Below, piece by piece: positions 1 through 8,095 of a stretch of DNA of 64,000 nt; positions within the stretch are counted from its first letter, which is position 1; every line of letters begins with the position of its first letter. The stretch is from NCBI RefSeq assembly GCF_030687145.1, contig NZ_CP117460.1:5394001-5458000 (forward strand), in the 5' to 3' direction. The notes beneath the pieces were generated by a model, which was not told the DNA's origin, searched no databases, and worked only from the letters and a program-made list of their open reading frames with translations. This stretch comes from Pseudomonas sp. FP1742. Lineage in GTDB: Bacteria; Pseudomonadota; Gammaproteobacteria; Pseudomonadales; Pseudomonadaceae. The translations under genes and the position numbers were made by a program.

Positions 1-597
1 GTCAGGCTGGCAAAAGGGGCGGCCCGTCTTGCGCGGGTAGAAGATATTGCACGGGCCGATTTCGCCAAACGTCCGGGCGGCGACGAAATTGAAGTGTACC
101 TCGCCTATGAGAGCGGCCTGGCGCAACGTCTCGATTTGCCGTGGCAATCGACATTGTTGCGGTATCCCGAATTGGCCAGGGTAAACGCTGAAATGCTCGA
201 CACGGCGTTCGATACGGTAATGTCGATGGAAGCCGGCGACGGGTTGGTCAATGGAATGATCGAACAGCCGTACTGGGAGAAATACCTGCGTGACACCTAT
301 CCCGCGGAGTTCCGGCGCAATGCCCGGATGTTTGAACACAGGACCGACCTGCTGGATGAACTGCGCGAGGCCCAACGCGCCTGGGCCGGTTCCAAAGAGC
401 AGTTGATTGTGCAACGACGCGCACTCAAGCAGCGGTTACTCGACCTTGCCAGTCAACTCAACGTCCCGGAAAGCCTTGTGCTCACCGGCGAGGAAATGAC
501 GGACGAGGTCTATGGCGGATTGCTCAACGACATCGGCTACGAGGAAAAACAGCTGAGCCGTCGGTTGACCCGAGCGGCGCTGCAGAACGCCGGATAA
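1..597 (+). CDS. NEL-type E3 ubiquitin ligase effector, C-terminal part only
   Basis: The frame is open from the first base, so this is the 3' end of a longer gene. The 198 residues visible contain a run (DEIEVYLAYESGL, then LPWQSTLLRY) typical of the helical NEL (novel E3 ligase, IpaH/SspH-like) domain of Pseudomonas effectors, followed by a helical tail. Known members transfer ubiquitin to host proteins through a catalytic cysteine; that cysteine and any leucine-rich repeats would lie upstream of this window. No secretion genes are near. A perfect 12-bp stem terminator follows the stop. The family assignment rests on recognised motifs rather than a search. The substrate is unknown. Confidence 0.7.
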   Translation, partial: VRLAKGAARLARVEDIARADFAKRPGGDEIEVYLAYESGLAQRLDLPWQSTLLRYPELARVNAEMLDTAFDTVMSMEAGDGLVNGMIEQPYWEKYLRDTYPAEFRRNARMFEHRTDLLDELREAQRAWAGSKEQLIVQRRALKQRLLDLASQLNVPESLVLTGEEMTDEVYGGLLNDIGYEEKQLSRRLTRAALQNAG

Positions 598-605
598 TCA
601 GCCCC

Positions 606-640
606 CGCCCTGAAGGCGATCAAGCCTTCAGGGCGTCTTC
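606..640 (+). terminator. Rho-independent terminator after the NEL gene, probably bidirectional
   Basis: A perfect 12-bp stem (606-617 with 624-635) with a six-base loop is followed by TCTTCT. It lies between the end of the NEL gene and the end of the convergent fimbrial operon and could serve both. Confidence 0.75.
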
Positions 641-645
641 TACTG

Positions 646-1863
646 TTATCCCACTTCGGAGTCCCATATCACGGTGATGTTTCCGGAATAACTGGACGAC
701 ACCCCGGGCTGGATCATGTAATCCACATAATTCGGTGCAATCTCGAAATGCAGGGTGCCTGGCGCGCGATCAACGTAGAAACCAGGCCTGAACTCCTGCG
801 CATTCACCTGGCCTATGCGCAGCGGTCGACGGTTGACCGGTTGGCCGCTGACGTCCGTCAAACCATTGGGCAGGCTGACACTCAGTTGTACCTGGGCAAC
901 GCGACTGGAAACAGGGTCGCGGATCAAGCAATGCGTCGACCCGCCCTCTCCACACTCCAGGTGCATTTTGAAGCGGCTCGACGACGAGATGTTGAACGTC
1001 TGATCGCGAAACAGCCGGGTCGGTTTACGCCCCTGGGTCAGCCAGGCTTGCCAGCCACCCTGCGGCACCAGTTCAACGCTGCTTCCTCCGGGCGGGATCT
1101 CGACTTTCAACGTGTGCTCAACGCTTAAAGTGAAATTGAGGGTGATCAGATCGTCGTCAGGCAACATGACATCGCCCATGTCGAAATCCTGGTGCGGTCC
1201 GACGGTGTAGTTCAGCACGCCGCGATAGGTACCTGCCGACATCTTGAGCGGGTTGGGCGTGGCCAGCTCGTAGCTGAACCCGGTGTTTTCATAAGCGAAC
1301 TGGTAGTCCTGGGTAATGTCCTTTTGTGCCTGCTTGGCGCACACCCCCGCATTGGCCGGCACTCGCCAAAAGAACGCATAGTACAAGGCAGTGCCATAAC
1401 CCACCCCGCCATATCCACAGGGGGGAGGCGCATTGACCCAGGTACTTTGCCAGACCCCTGTGGGCAGAGGCGTCTTGATTGTGTAAGCGGCACCGATACC
1501 GTTGACGCGCATCCTGAGCGTCTCGGACTCTCCGGTATCGTCGTGCACCACCGTGACGTCTCTCCAGGAGGAAGGAACCCGGAACATCGCGCCCCGACGC
1601 TGCTCGTGCATCGCTGGTATGTCTGCCGCCATCCGGAAGCGAACGGGCAACAAAATGCTGAAAACGCCCGCCTCGCAGTACTCGGGGTGATCTCCGCAAT
1701 ACCCGCCCTGAGGGGTCGTATTGATAAAGGTGTTTTGCATCGGTTTCGCCGGATCGGGACGAAATACCGCGGTCATTTCAACGGTGCTGGCGACCGTGGT
1801 CTGCATGAACGCACCCGCCAAACCCAAGCCGCTCAGCTGGATGATTTTCCTGAGCATTTCCAT
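646..1863 (-). CDS. CS1-type fimbrial tip adhesin-like protein, second copy
   Basis: Last gene of the fimbrial operon. The reading frame opens further upstream, but the ATG at 1863 has an AAGGAG ribosome site (1874-1879) ten bases before it and starts a good signal peptide (MEMLRKIIQLSGLGLAGAFM...). The mature protein is about 400 residues with several cysteines, and is paralogous along its length to the preceding gene. A C-terminal block of about 42 residues (VELVPQGGWQ to the cysteine after SSRFKM) matches at 38 positions. By position and size it corresponds to the CooD/CfaE-type minor tip subunit of alternate chaperone-usher fimbriae. Its start overlaps the preceding gene's stop region only if the longer ORF were used. 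The ligand is unknown. Confidence 0.7.
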   Translation of the reverse strand: MEMLRKIIQLSGLGLAGAFMQTTVASTVEMTAVFRPDPAKPMQNTFINTTPQGGYCGDHPEYCEAGVFSILLPVRFRMAADIPAMHEQRRGAMFRVPSSWRDVTVVHDDTGESETLRMRVNGIGAAYTIKTPLPTGVWQSTWVNAPPPCGYGGVGYGTALYYAFFWRVPANAGVCAKQAQKDITQDYQFAYENTGFSYELATPNPLKMSAGTYRGVLNYTVGPHQDFDMGDVMLPDDDLITLNFTLSVEHTLKVEIPPGGSSVELVPQGGWQAWLTQGRKPTRLFRDQTFNISSSSRFKMHLECGEGGSTHCLIRDPVSSRVAQVQLSVSLPNGLTDVSGQPVNRRPLRIGQVNAQEFRPGFYVDRAPGTLHFEIAPNYVDYMIQPGVSSSYSGNITVIWDSEVG

Positions 1864-1901
1864 GATTGCTGCACTCCTTTTCACTGCATTGGCGCAAGAC
1901 A

Positions 1902-3164
1902 CTAAACTTCTGAATCCCACACCACTGTCACGCGTCCCGAATACTGTCGTTGTTGTCCGGGGCGAAGCATTTCTGCCACTTCACTGGCGGGTATTTCGAA
2001 ATGCAGCGTTCCCGGTTTGCGATCCACATAAATCCCTGGCATGAACAACTGCGTGCCACTGCCGTCCAGGTTTAGTGGCCGACGATTGACAGGTTGACCG
2101 CCCGCGTCCATCAAACCATGGGGCAGACTTACGCCGACGTTCAGCGGCACAAAGTGACCGGACAACGGTTCATTCAGCGAGCAGGTATTGCCTTGGACGT
2201 ACTGACACTGCAACTGCATTTTGAAACGTGAACTGGCGGAAATGTTGAAGGTCTGGTCGCGGAACAGGCGCGTCGGTTTTCGCCCTTGCGTCAGCCAGGA
2301 TTGCCAGCCGCCCTGCGGGACCAGTTCAACACGGTTTCCACCAGGAGGCACCTCGACCTTGAGGGTGTGCTGAACGTCCAGCGCGAAGTTCAACTTCAAT
2401 GAAGTACTGCTGGGCAGCATGATGTCGCCCATGTCGAAATCCGCCCCAGGGCCGACGCTGTAGGTCAGATTGCCAGCATATTTGCCCGAGGACATACCCA
2501 GCGGGTTAGGGGTCACCAGTTCATAGGCAAAATCGAGATAGCTATATCGCAGCCAAGGCACATTGAATTTAGCCTGTTTATGGCACGAGCCTTCGGTTGG
2601 GGTTTTCCAGAAAAAACCATAGGTATTCGACGTGTACAAACCCACGCCGCTGTAAAGACAGGGAGACGGTGCGTAAACCCAGCTCTGCCCCCACAGTTGA
2701 CCGTGGGCAAGCCGATAATCGTCGCCTCCACCTACCAGACTGATCACGTCTTCGGTCACATATCTGGATCCTATACCCGCAATGCGCACCTTAACGGTTT
2801 CCGCTTCGCCGGTGGATTCGTGGAAAACCGTCAGATCTCGCCACTGCGCTGGCGCTTTTATCAACGCACCCTTGCGTGGATCCTCGTGATGGGCGGTGAT
2901 CGGCGCGATGGATTCGAATTGGATCGGCACCCTGAGACTGAACATTTCGTTGTCGATGCATTGCTGAGGATAACTGGCGCAATAACCACTGGGTGGCGTG
3001 TCATTGTGGAATTTATTGCGTTGCGGATTCGCCGAGTCCGGTTTGAACGAGGCTTGAATCTGTACCTCCTGCGCCCATACCGAAGATAGCGATCCCAGGA
3101 GCAAGGCCATTACACCTGCACATTGTTGTAATGCTTGAAAACGAATCATCTCTTTGGGCCTCAT
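1902..3164 (-). CDS. CS1-type fimbrial tip adhesin-like protein, first copy
   Basis: Paralogue of the gene that follows it. The likely start is ATG 3164 or ATG 3149; the latter has GAGG about ten bases upstream and begins a clean signal peptide (MIRFQALQQCAGVMALLLGS). The open frame reaches GTG 3182, overlapping the minor pilin stop, so translation may be coupled. The mature protein of about 400 residues ends in a conserved pilin-like half containing the VELVPQGGWQ...RDQTFNIS block; the N-terminal half is cysteine-rich and more divergent, as expected for a receptor-binding domain. Function is inferred from its place after usher, chaperone and minor pilin genes. Confidence 0.7.
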   Translation of the reverse strand: MRPKEMIRFQALQQCAGVMALLLGSLSSVWAQEVQIQASFKPDSANPQRNKFHNDTPPSGYCASYPQQCIDNEMFSLRVPIQFESIAPITAHHEDPRKGALIKAPAQWRDLTVFHESTGEAETVKVRIAGIGSRYVTEDVISLVGGGDDYRLAHGQLWGQSWVYAPSPCLYSGVGLYTSNTYGFFWKTPTEGSCHKQAKFNVPWLRYSYLDFAYELVTPNPLGMSSGKYAGNLTYSVGPGADFDMGDIMLPSSTSLKLNFALDVQHTLKVEVPPGGNRVELVPQGGWQSWLTQGRKPTRLFRDQTFNISASSRFKMQLQCQYVQGNTCSLNEPLSGHFVPLNVGVSLPHGLMDAGGQPVNRRPLNLDGSGTQLFMPGIYVDRKPGTLHFEIPASEVAEMLRPGQQRQYSGRVTVVWDSEV

Positions 3165-3174
3165 AGAATCGGTA

Positions 3175-3675
3175 TCAAGCACCCGGCATCACCGCGTTGA
3201 AGATCATGTTGACGCTGCCAAAGTAACTTCCGGGCTTGTAAACCCCATCGGCAGGCGGCATCGGGAGGATTTCCAGCACCACGCGTTTACCAGGCGCGGC
3301 CTCGGCCAGGGACACCACTTCGCTGCTCTCGTGCTCGCTCAACTGTTTGCCGTTGAACAGCACCCGCAAGGCAATGTCATGGGCGTCGGTGCCGTTGGAC
3401 AGATACGGCCGGCCTTCCAGCCGCGCCTCGATCGAGCCCGCTTCGTTCTTCAGGTCGAAGTACTTGCGCAAGCCACCCAGTGTCGACGACGTCAAGTTCC
3501 AGGGCAGTTGCTGTTCGCGATGGATCCAGCCCGGGTCCGATGGAATGACATAAAACGCCTGGGTCGGAATCGTCACGAACACTTCGAAGGTGTGCTCTTC
3601 CCGGGCGGCGAAGACATCAGCGCTCGTCCACATCGCGACAACCGACAAAAAGACCTGGGTCAGCTTCCTGCTCAT
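3175..3675 (-). CDS. CS1-type fimbrial minor pilin
   Basis: 166 residues with a signal peptide ending near VFA. The mature start (REEHTFEVFVTIPTQAFYV) and later segments (LSNGTDAHDIALRVLFNG) follow the pattern of the major subunit gene at 7090, so this is a second, divergent CS1/CfaB-type pilin. It starts four bases after the chaperone stop, with AAGGG just upstream of the ATG. It may be an adaptor between shaft and tip, or a minor shaft subunit. There is no cysteine pair; alternate chaperone-usher pilins commonly lack one. Confidence 0.75.
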   Translation of the reverse strand: MSRKLTQVFLSVVAMWTSADVFAAREEHTFEVFVTIPTQAFYVIPSDPGWIHREQQLPWNLTSSTLGGLRKYFDLKNEAGSIEARLEGRPYLSNGTDAHDIALRVLFNGKQLSEHESSEVVSLAEAAPGKRVVLEILPMPPADGVYKPGSYFGSVNMIFNAVMPGA

Positions 3676-3678
3676 GGG

Positions 3679-4419
3679 TTATCCCTTCACGTCCAGTTTT
3701 TTGCTGTGCTCACCTTCAACCAGGGTGAAGCGATATTCGCGACCGGCCTGTTTTTCGAACTCAAAAGTACGGCCCGCCAGAATGTGATGCTTGGTCGTGG
3801 GCTGGCAGTCCTGCTCGTTTTTAACCGAACAATCCTTGAACTCATCGATCACCACCACGCTGTTGCCGTTGTTGCGAATCCGATACATGCCTGCGCCGTT
3901 TTCAATCGCACTGTCGAAGCGTGTTTCCTTTGGCCGTACGAAAAACACCGCGCCGTAACCCGCCAGCACGGTAACCCCGGCCGACAGGGATTTTTTGTAG
4001 TCTTCCCGCTCTTCGCCGGACACCGCGAATTCGTCTTCCTTCTCCGGCACCACGGGTACGAATCGCACCCGGAAATAACGCTCCCTGTCGCGCTCGCCCA
4101 TGAACAGCAGACGGGTGCCCTGCATGCCATTGGCAGGCACGATCAGTCGCGCGGGACTTGCCATCAAACCATCCCGGGACTTGCCGTCGGTGTTGGATTT
4201 GAGCGGCACTTCCTGCGACTTGCCGTCGGCGTCGTAGAGAATTTCGAGGATGTTGACCTTGACGAATGCAGTGCTGTCGCCGCCGTTGAACACGCGTTTC
4301 AGGTACGTACTTTTATCGCCGTCCAGATAGTCGTAAACGGTTCCGATATTGATGCTCGGTCCGGCATGAACAGCTTGGGAAAACAAACAAAAACCCACAA
4401 ATGCCAAAAGACGTTTCAT
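3679..4419 (-). CDS. Fimbrial periplasmic chaperone, CooB/CfaA type
   Basis: 246 residues with a signal peptide (MKRLLAFVGFCLFSQAVHA). The body reads as the N-terminal beta-sandwich of a pilus chaperone: INIGTVYDYLDGDKSTYLKRVFNGG, then LIVPANGMQGTRLLFMGERDRERYFRVRF, the strand that caps and donates to pilins. Members of the alternate family bind pilins in the periplasm and hand them to the usher. The gene lies 39 bases after the usher and four before the minor pilin, with GAGGTAGGG as ribosome site. Confidence 0.8.
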   Translation of the reverse strand: MKRLLAFVGFCLFSQAVHAGPSINIGTVYDYLDGDKSTYLKRVFNGGDSTAFVKVNILEILYDADGKSQEVPLKSNTDGKSRDGLMASPARLIVPANGMQGTRLLFMGERDRERYFRVRFVPVVPEKEDEFAVSGEEREDYKKSLSAGVTVLAGYGAVFFVRPKETRFDSAIENGAGMYRIRNNGNSVVVIDEFKDCSVKNEQDCQPTTKHHILAGRTFEFEKQAGREYRFTLVEGEHSKKLDVKG

Positions 4420-4458
4420 CGTCCCTACCTCGTTAATTAATCAAGTTTTCCCGGGGGG

Positions 4459-6981
4459 TTAACCCGCGGTTGGAGCCATGAAAGTCGCATCGGCCAACGT
4501 ATCCGGCGTGCAACGCAAATCGCCGATCATCAGCACGTTGTTTTCGGTACGCCCATTGTTCGGGTCCAGGCGGAACTGGCACAGCAACTGGCTGCCGTGG
4601 CGCACTTCCAGGGTCGGTGAACCCGCATTCATTTCCATGGAGAAGAAGCCGTCCACTTCGCTCACCCCACGGCTGGCGTGGTTGATGATGTGGTGGCCTT
4701 TAAGCGGATTGCCCTGCGGGTCGATCAGGCGACCGAGGACGGTCAGGGTTTTCATCACTTTCACCTGGCGATATTCCACACCGCCCTTGTTCAGGTGATA
4801 GCTGGAACGGGCCGGTTGGATGGTGGCGGCCGGAACGTGGTTGCCCTCGAAATCGAAACTGACCGAGCTGCTTTTGTACGCGGTGATCGGCACGAAATTG
4901 CGCCCGGGCTTGAGTACCGCGCTGCCGCCACTCAAATCATCGGCGCGCAAGGCGATGTCCTCGATGTCCGACTCCACGTCGATGATCATGCCGGCACCGT
5001 TGCGGTGATATTGGCTGGTCATGACCATTTTTTGCCCGCCGACGGCCACGGTGCTGTCGAGGTTCAAGCCCCCGGTAAAGTCGTTGTTGAAGGACGAGCG
5101 CTGGATAAAGCCGTCGCCGTTGACCAGGTCGGAACTCATGGTCGCCATGGCATTCAACCCGATGCCGTAGGTGTCGGTGATGGCCGTGGCGGAGACGCTT
5201 TGCAGCAGATGGTCCTGAAGGGTTTTGCGGTAGGTGATCGAAGCGTTGTTGTCGCGCCCGCCATCACGGTCGGTGCGGCTGCCGATACTGCCGGAAAGCT
5301 GTTCACCGGGGCCGCCCAGCGCGATGTTGACGCTCAAGTCGATACCCCGATTGCGGTCGTCTCCCGAACTCACGCTGCCCGGTCGATCAAACAGCGACAG
5401 GCGCCAATTGGCGTCACTGCCAAACAGTTGGGTGCGCTGGGTCCAGCCCAGATCCACGCCCGTCCCGTTGGTGTTGCCTTCGCTGTGGGACACCCGGGCA
5501 TTGACCGAGTTTTTGCTGCTGAGTCGATGGTTTATCGACAGGGAAGAGTTGCTGGTCTGGCCAATGAATACGTTGCGCTGACGCACCCGCGTGCCATCGG
5601 GCAGCGTGTCGTACAGCCGGGTGGTATCGAGCCAGCTACGGTTATGGCTGGCAACAATGCTACCGCTGCCATAGGAATAAAGCCCTTGCACGTCGAGGCC
5701 GGTACCGTAGTCCTCGGTTTTGTAGACGTTGGCATAGACGCTGGCGTTGTTGACGATTGCCCAATCGACCGACGTGCCGTATTGCAGAGAGTCGCGCACC
5801 TGTCGACCCGACAGGCCCAGGATGACTCGCGGGTGCAGCAGGAAGTTGAACGCGGCCCCCGCCGTCATGTCGCCGTCGGCCTGCTCTTCCCAGTTACTGA
5901 GCAATTTCGATTCGCGGCCGGCGAACAGGTTGTAGCGCCAGCGCTCGTCATGGTTACGCCAGTTGTTGGGTTTGTAGACCAGCTCCTGAGTGCTGGAGGT
6001 GATTTGGCCGTCTTCGATCAGGCGCACTTCCACTTCATAAATACCGCCGGGCAGCGGACGCGTATCGAGGGTCTGCAACCCGGCAGGCACCGCCTGGGTG
6101 TTGATCAGCAAACCGTCGCGGTAGATCTCCACCGAACCCTGTCGATTGGCGGTAACGTAGATCGGATAGACCGCCGGTTTCGGGTTGTTGATGGCCAGGC
6201 TGTCGGAGCTGCCGTACATGACGCCCAATGCGGTGTCGGGGCTCACGCCAAACGTGCGCGGCTGACGGGTCAGGCCTTCGGACGTGGGTGTGAAATAGCC
6301 CAGGCGCAGAAAGTTGCCCTCCAGCTCGCGCTGGGTAAAGAGCTCATGCACCGCGTGATACAGCTTGTTATCCAGACCACCGAGTCGAGACAGTTGCATA
6401 TTGACGGCCTGGGTCCAGTTGCCCAGGCTGCTGCTGGCTTCCAGGCCGTAGCGCCCGCCCAGGTCCTGGTTCTGCCCGCCGTTGAGGTTCAGCTGGTTGC
6501 GCACGATCAACCCGGTGCTGCCGTTTTCGGGCAGGTTGTAATAACGCTGTACCTGATCGTCGCGCTCAGCGTTTTGGGTGAGGATCGACACCAGTGAGTT
6601 TTCCAGGCTGTAGTGCACGGCCAATAGCTGCTCGGGGCATTTCGCCTGGCAGCCACCCAACGCTACGCCTTGTTTCAGATAGTTGGCCCAGATGTCGCGT
6701 TCACTGGGCTTGATCGTGCTGTCGCTGACATCGGCGAAGTCAACGAGGGTGATGCGATCGTCGCGGGTCAACACGACCATCGCCTCACCGAGAAACTGTT
6801 GGTCAAGTTCCACGCGCACCGCCAATGGCACATCAAAGAAATGCTCTTCGAACTCGCTCGGCAAACCTTTGGCTTGCGCCAACAGACTTCGAGGTGTGTG
6901 GCCGTTATCCGCCGGCGCGGCCAGGGCAGTTGCACAAAAACATAGGGCAAGCGCCGTCGCGATGGGAGTCATCGGGAACAT
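4459..6981 (-). CDS. Fimbrial outer membrane usher, CooC/CfaC/TcfC type
   Basis: 840 residues, the usual size of an alternate chaperone-usher usher. A signal peptide (MFPMTPIATALALCFCATALA) is followed by an N-terminal domain. Next comes a long beta-barrel region rich in alternating aromatic and glycine residues (for example LNLNGGQNQDLGGRYGLEASSSLGNW), interrupted near residue 250 by a plug/E-set-like section (YPIYVTANRQGSVEIYRDGLLINTQAVPAGLQTLDTRPLPGG). The C-terminal part carries carboxypeptidase-regulatory-like sequence (TVLGRLIDPQGNPLKGHHI). It secretes and assembles the pilins in the outer membrane. It is separated from the major pilin by a gap of about 108 bases containing a hairpin. 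Confidence 0.85.
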   Translation of the reverse strand: MFPMTPIATALALCFCATALAAPADNGHTPRSLLAQAKGLPSEFEEHFFDVPLAVRVELDQQFLGEAMVVLTRDDRITLVDFADVSDSTIKPSERDIWANYLKQGVALGGCQAKCPEQLLAVHYSLENSLVSILTQNAERDDQVQRYYNLPENGSTGLIVRNQLNLNGGQNQDLGGRYGLEASSSLGNWTQAVNMQLSRLGGLDNKLYHAVHELFTQRELEGNFLRLGYFTPTSEGLTRQPRTFGVSPDTALGVMYGSSDSLAINNPKPAVYPIYVTANRQGSVEIYRDGLLINTQAVPAGLQTLDTRPLPGGIYEVEVRLIEDGQITSSTQELVYKPNNWRNHDERWRYNLFAGRESKLLSNWEEQADGDMTAGAAFNFLLHPRVILGLSGRQVRDSLQYGTSVDWAIVNNASVYANVYKTEDYGTGLDVQGLYSYGSGSIVASHNRSWLDTTRLYDTLPDGTRVRQRNVFIGQTSNSSLSINHRLSSKNSVNARVSHSEGNTNGTGVDLGWTQRTQLFGSDANWRLSLFDRPGSVSSGDDRNRGIDLSVNIALGGPGEQLSGSIGSRTDRDGGRDNNASITYRKTLQDHLLQSVSATAITDTYGIGLNAMATMSSDLVNGDGFIQRSSFNNDFTGGLNLDSTVAVGGQKMVMTSQYHRNGAGMIIDVESDIEDIALRADDLSGGSAVLKPGRNFVPITAYKSSSVSFDFEGNHVPAATIQPARSSYHLNKGGVEYRQVKVMKTLTVLGRLIDPQGNPLKGHHIINHASRGVSEVDGFFSMEMNAGSPTLEVRHGSQLLCQFRLDPNNGRTENNVLMIGDLRCTPDTLADATFMAPTAG

Positions 6982-7015
6982 GAACGGAATACTCTGAAGA
7001 TGAATTCGTTGAAAC

Positions 7016-7048
7016 CCGATCGACAGGCAAAACTTGCCCGCCGATCGG
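7016..7048 (-). other. Hairpin between major pilin and usher genes
   Basis: An outer 7-bp stem (7016-7022 with 7042-7048) and an inner 5-bp stem (7026-7030 with 7034-7038) are separated by a three-base internal bulge on each side. It lies in the transcript just after the major pilin. Only a short T-rich stretch follows on the minus strand, so it looks like an attenuator or mRNA-stabilising structure rather than a full terminator. Confidence 0.5.
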
Positions 7049-7089
7049 TAGTGTTATGAATTAAGGATGAACCTTAGTTAATAACGGTA

Positions 7090-7578
7090 TTACGGAATGC
7101 GAGGAATGGCATCGAAGATCACCACTGGATTGGCGGTGTACAGGCCATTCTGGCTGTCGGTTGGTTTGGCAGCGGCAATCACCAGGTCAGCTTGCATGCC
7201 GCCATTGGACTCGGCGTCGCCGACCACTTCCTGTGACACGCCGGTCAGGGTTGTGCCATTGAACATGTAACTCAATGCGATGGTGTTGATGCCGTTGGAC
7301 AATGGCTGCGGGCCGCCTTCGACGTAGGCGCCGACCGAACCGTTGGTGTGCTGTACATCATAAGTCGCACGGATCGGAGTCAGCGTACCGGCCCCCAGTA
7401 CGTAGGCCATTTTTTCATCTTTACCGAAGTTCGGGTCCCGCGGCTGAGCATGGAATACCTTGCTTGGAATGGTGGCGCTGATGTTGATGGAGGTGCGCGA
7501 TTCTTCCGCAGCGAACGCTACCGAAGAGCTCAGGGCCAGCAGGGTCATCGGAACGGCGATTGCAAACTTCTTGAACAT
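7090..7578 (-). CDS. CS1-type fimbrial major subunit
   Basis: 162 residues with a signal peptide cleaved near VAFA|AEES. The mature protein begins ESRTSINISATIPSKVFHAQPRDP, the recognisable N-terminal donor strand and first strand of CS1/CFA-I type major pilins, and continues with LSNGINTIALSYMFNGTTL and a C-terminal VVIFDAIPRI. It is the first gene of the operon, as expected for the most abundant subunit. The polymer forms the fimbrial shaft. About 500 bases of AT-rich DNA lie upstream and should hold the promoter. Confidence 0.85.
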   Translation of the reverse strand: MFKKFAIAVPMTLLALSSSVAFAAEESRTSINISATIPSKVFHAQPRDPNFGKDEKMAYVLGAGTLTPIRATYDVQHTNGSVGAYVEGGPQPLSNGINTIALSYMFNGTTLTGVSQEVVGDAESNGGMQADLVIAAAKPTDSQNGLYTANPVVIFDAIPRIP

Positions 7579-8095
7579 TGTTGAGTACCTGTCTTTTTCA
7601 AATGATCGGACCGTGGAAAGTCACAACAAGCCAACACCCGGCACGAAGCACGGCGTTTTGGCTCAACTTTCGACGCCGGAGAATGATCGACCAATCGCTT
7701 GAAAAAGTAAGTACGTAACTTCCGAAGAACATGTAGTAACAATAGCTCTCGAACAGCAGGAAAAAAGTTAAAAAAACACCAATTAATCTGTTTTACCCTC
7801 AGAGAAATACTACACACAGTTTTAACTGAAAAAGCACACAGACAAGACTGCTTTAAACTTCCGTAAGACCAATACTACTGTTCACACAAGAATAGATCAT
7901 CAATAAACGGAAGAACTTTATAATTAGTTCATTTACTCTAAAAATCAACCTTCGTAGCATCCTCGTCACTCCCATGCGCTCACCACTCGCGCCTTTCCCC
8001 AAGCCCCTCCCAATCTCGACCGTTGGTCCAGAACGCTTGCACAAGCCAAAAGATATATCTTAAGTTGTATCTAAACACGACGAGAGAAAGCAAAA
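7579..8095. promoter_or_regulatory. Divergent, AT-rich intergenic region between the fimbrial operon and yqjI
   Basis: About 517 bases without a convincing gene. The middle, roughly 7690-7930, is much richer in A and T than the flanking coding DNA and should carry the fimbrial promoter, possibly with silencing by an H-NS-like protein such as MvaT (inference). The last 50 bases hold the yqjI operator and ribosome site. Short minus-strand frames here have no ribosome site and no recognisable composition. Confidence 0.5.
8050..8061. promoter_or_regulatory. Perfect palindrome AAGATATATCTT upstream of yqjI, likely its operator
   Basis: A 12-bp perfect palindrome, followed four bases later by a further half-like TGTATCT (8065-8071). 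It is centred about 40 bases before the yqjI start. PadR-family regulators bind AT-rich palindromes, and YqjI of E. coli represses its own and yqjH promoters. The assignment here is inferred from position and symmetry. Confidence 0.55.

Noticed and set aside
4678..6597. 639-residue open frame opposite the usher
   Set aside because: Shadow of the usher gene, whose protein has clear domains; no family resemblance in the opposite frame.
7545..8044. Two short minus-strand frames (90 and 63 residues) upstream of the major pilin
   Set aside because: No ribosome site or recognisable composition. One overlaps the pilin start and its promoter region.
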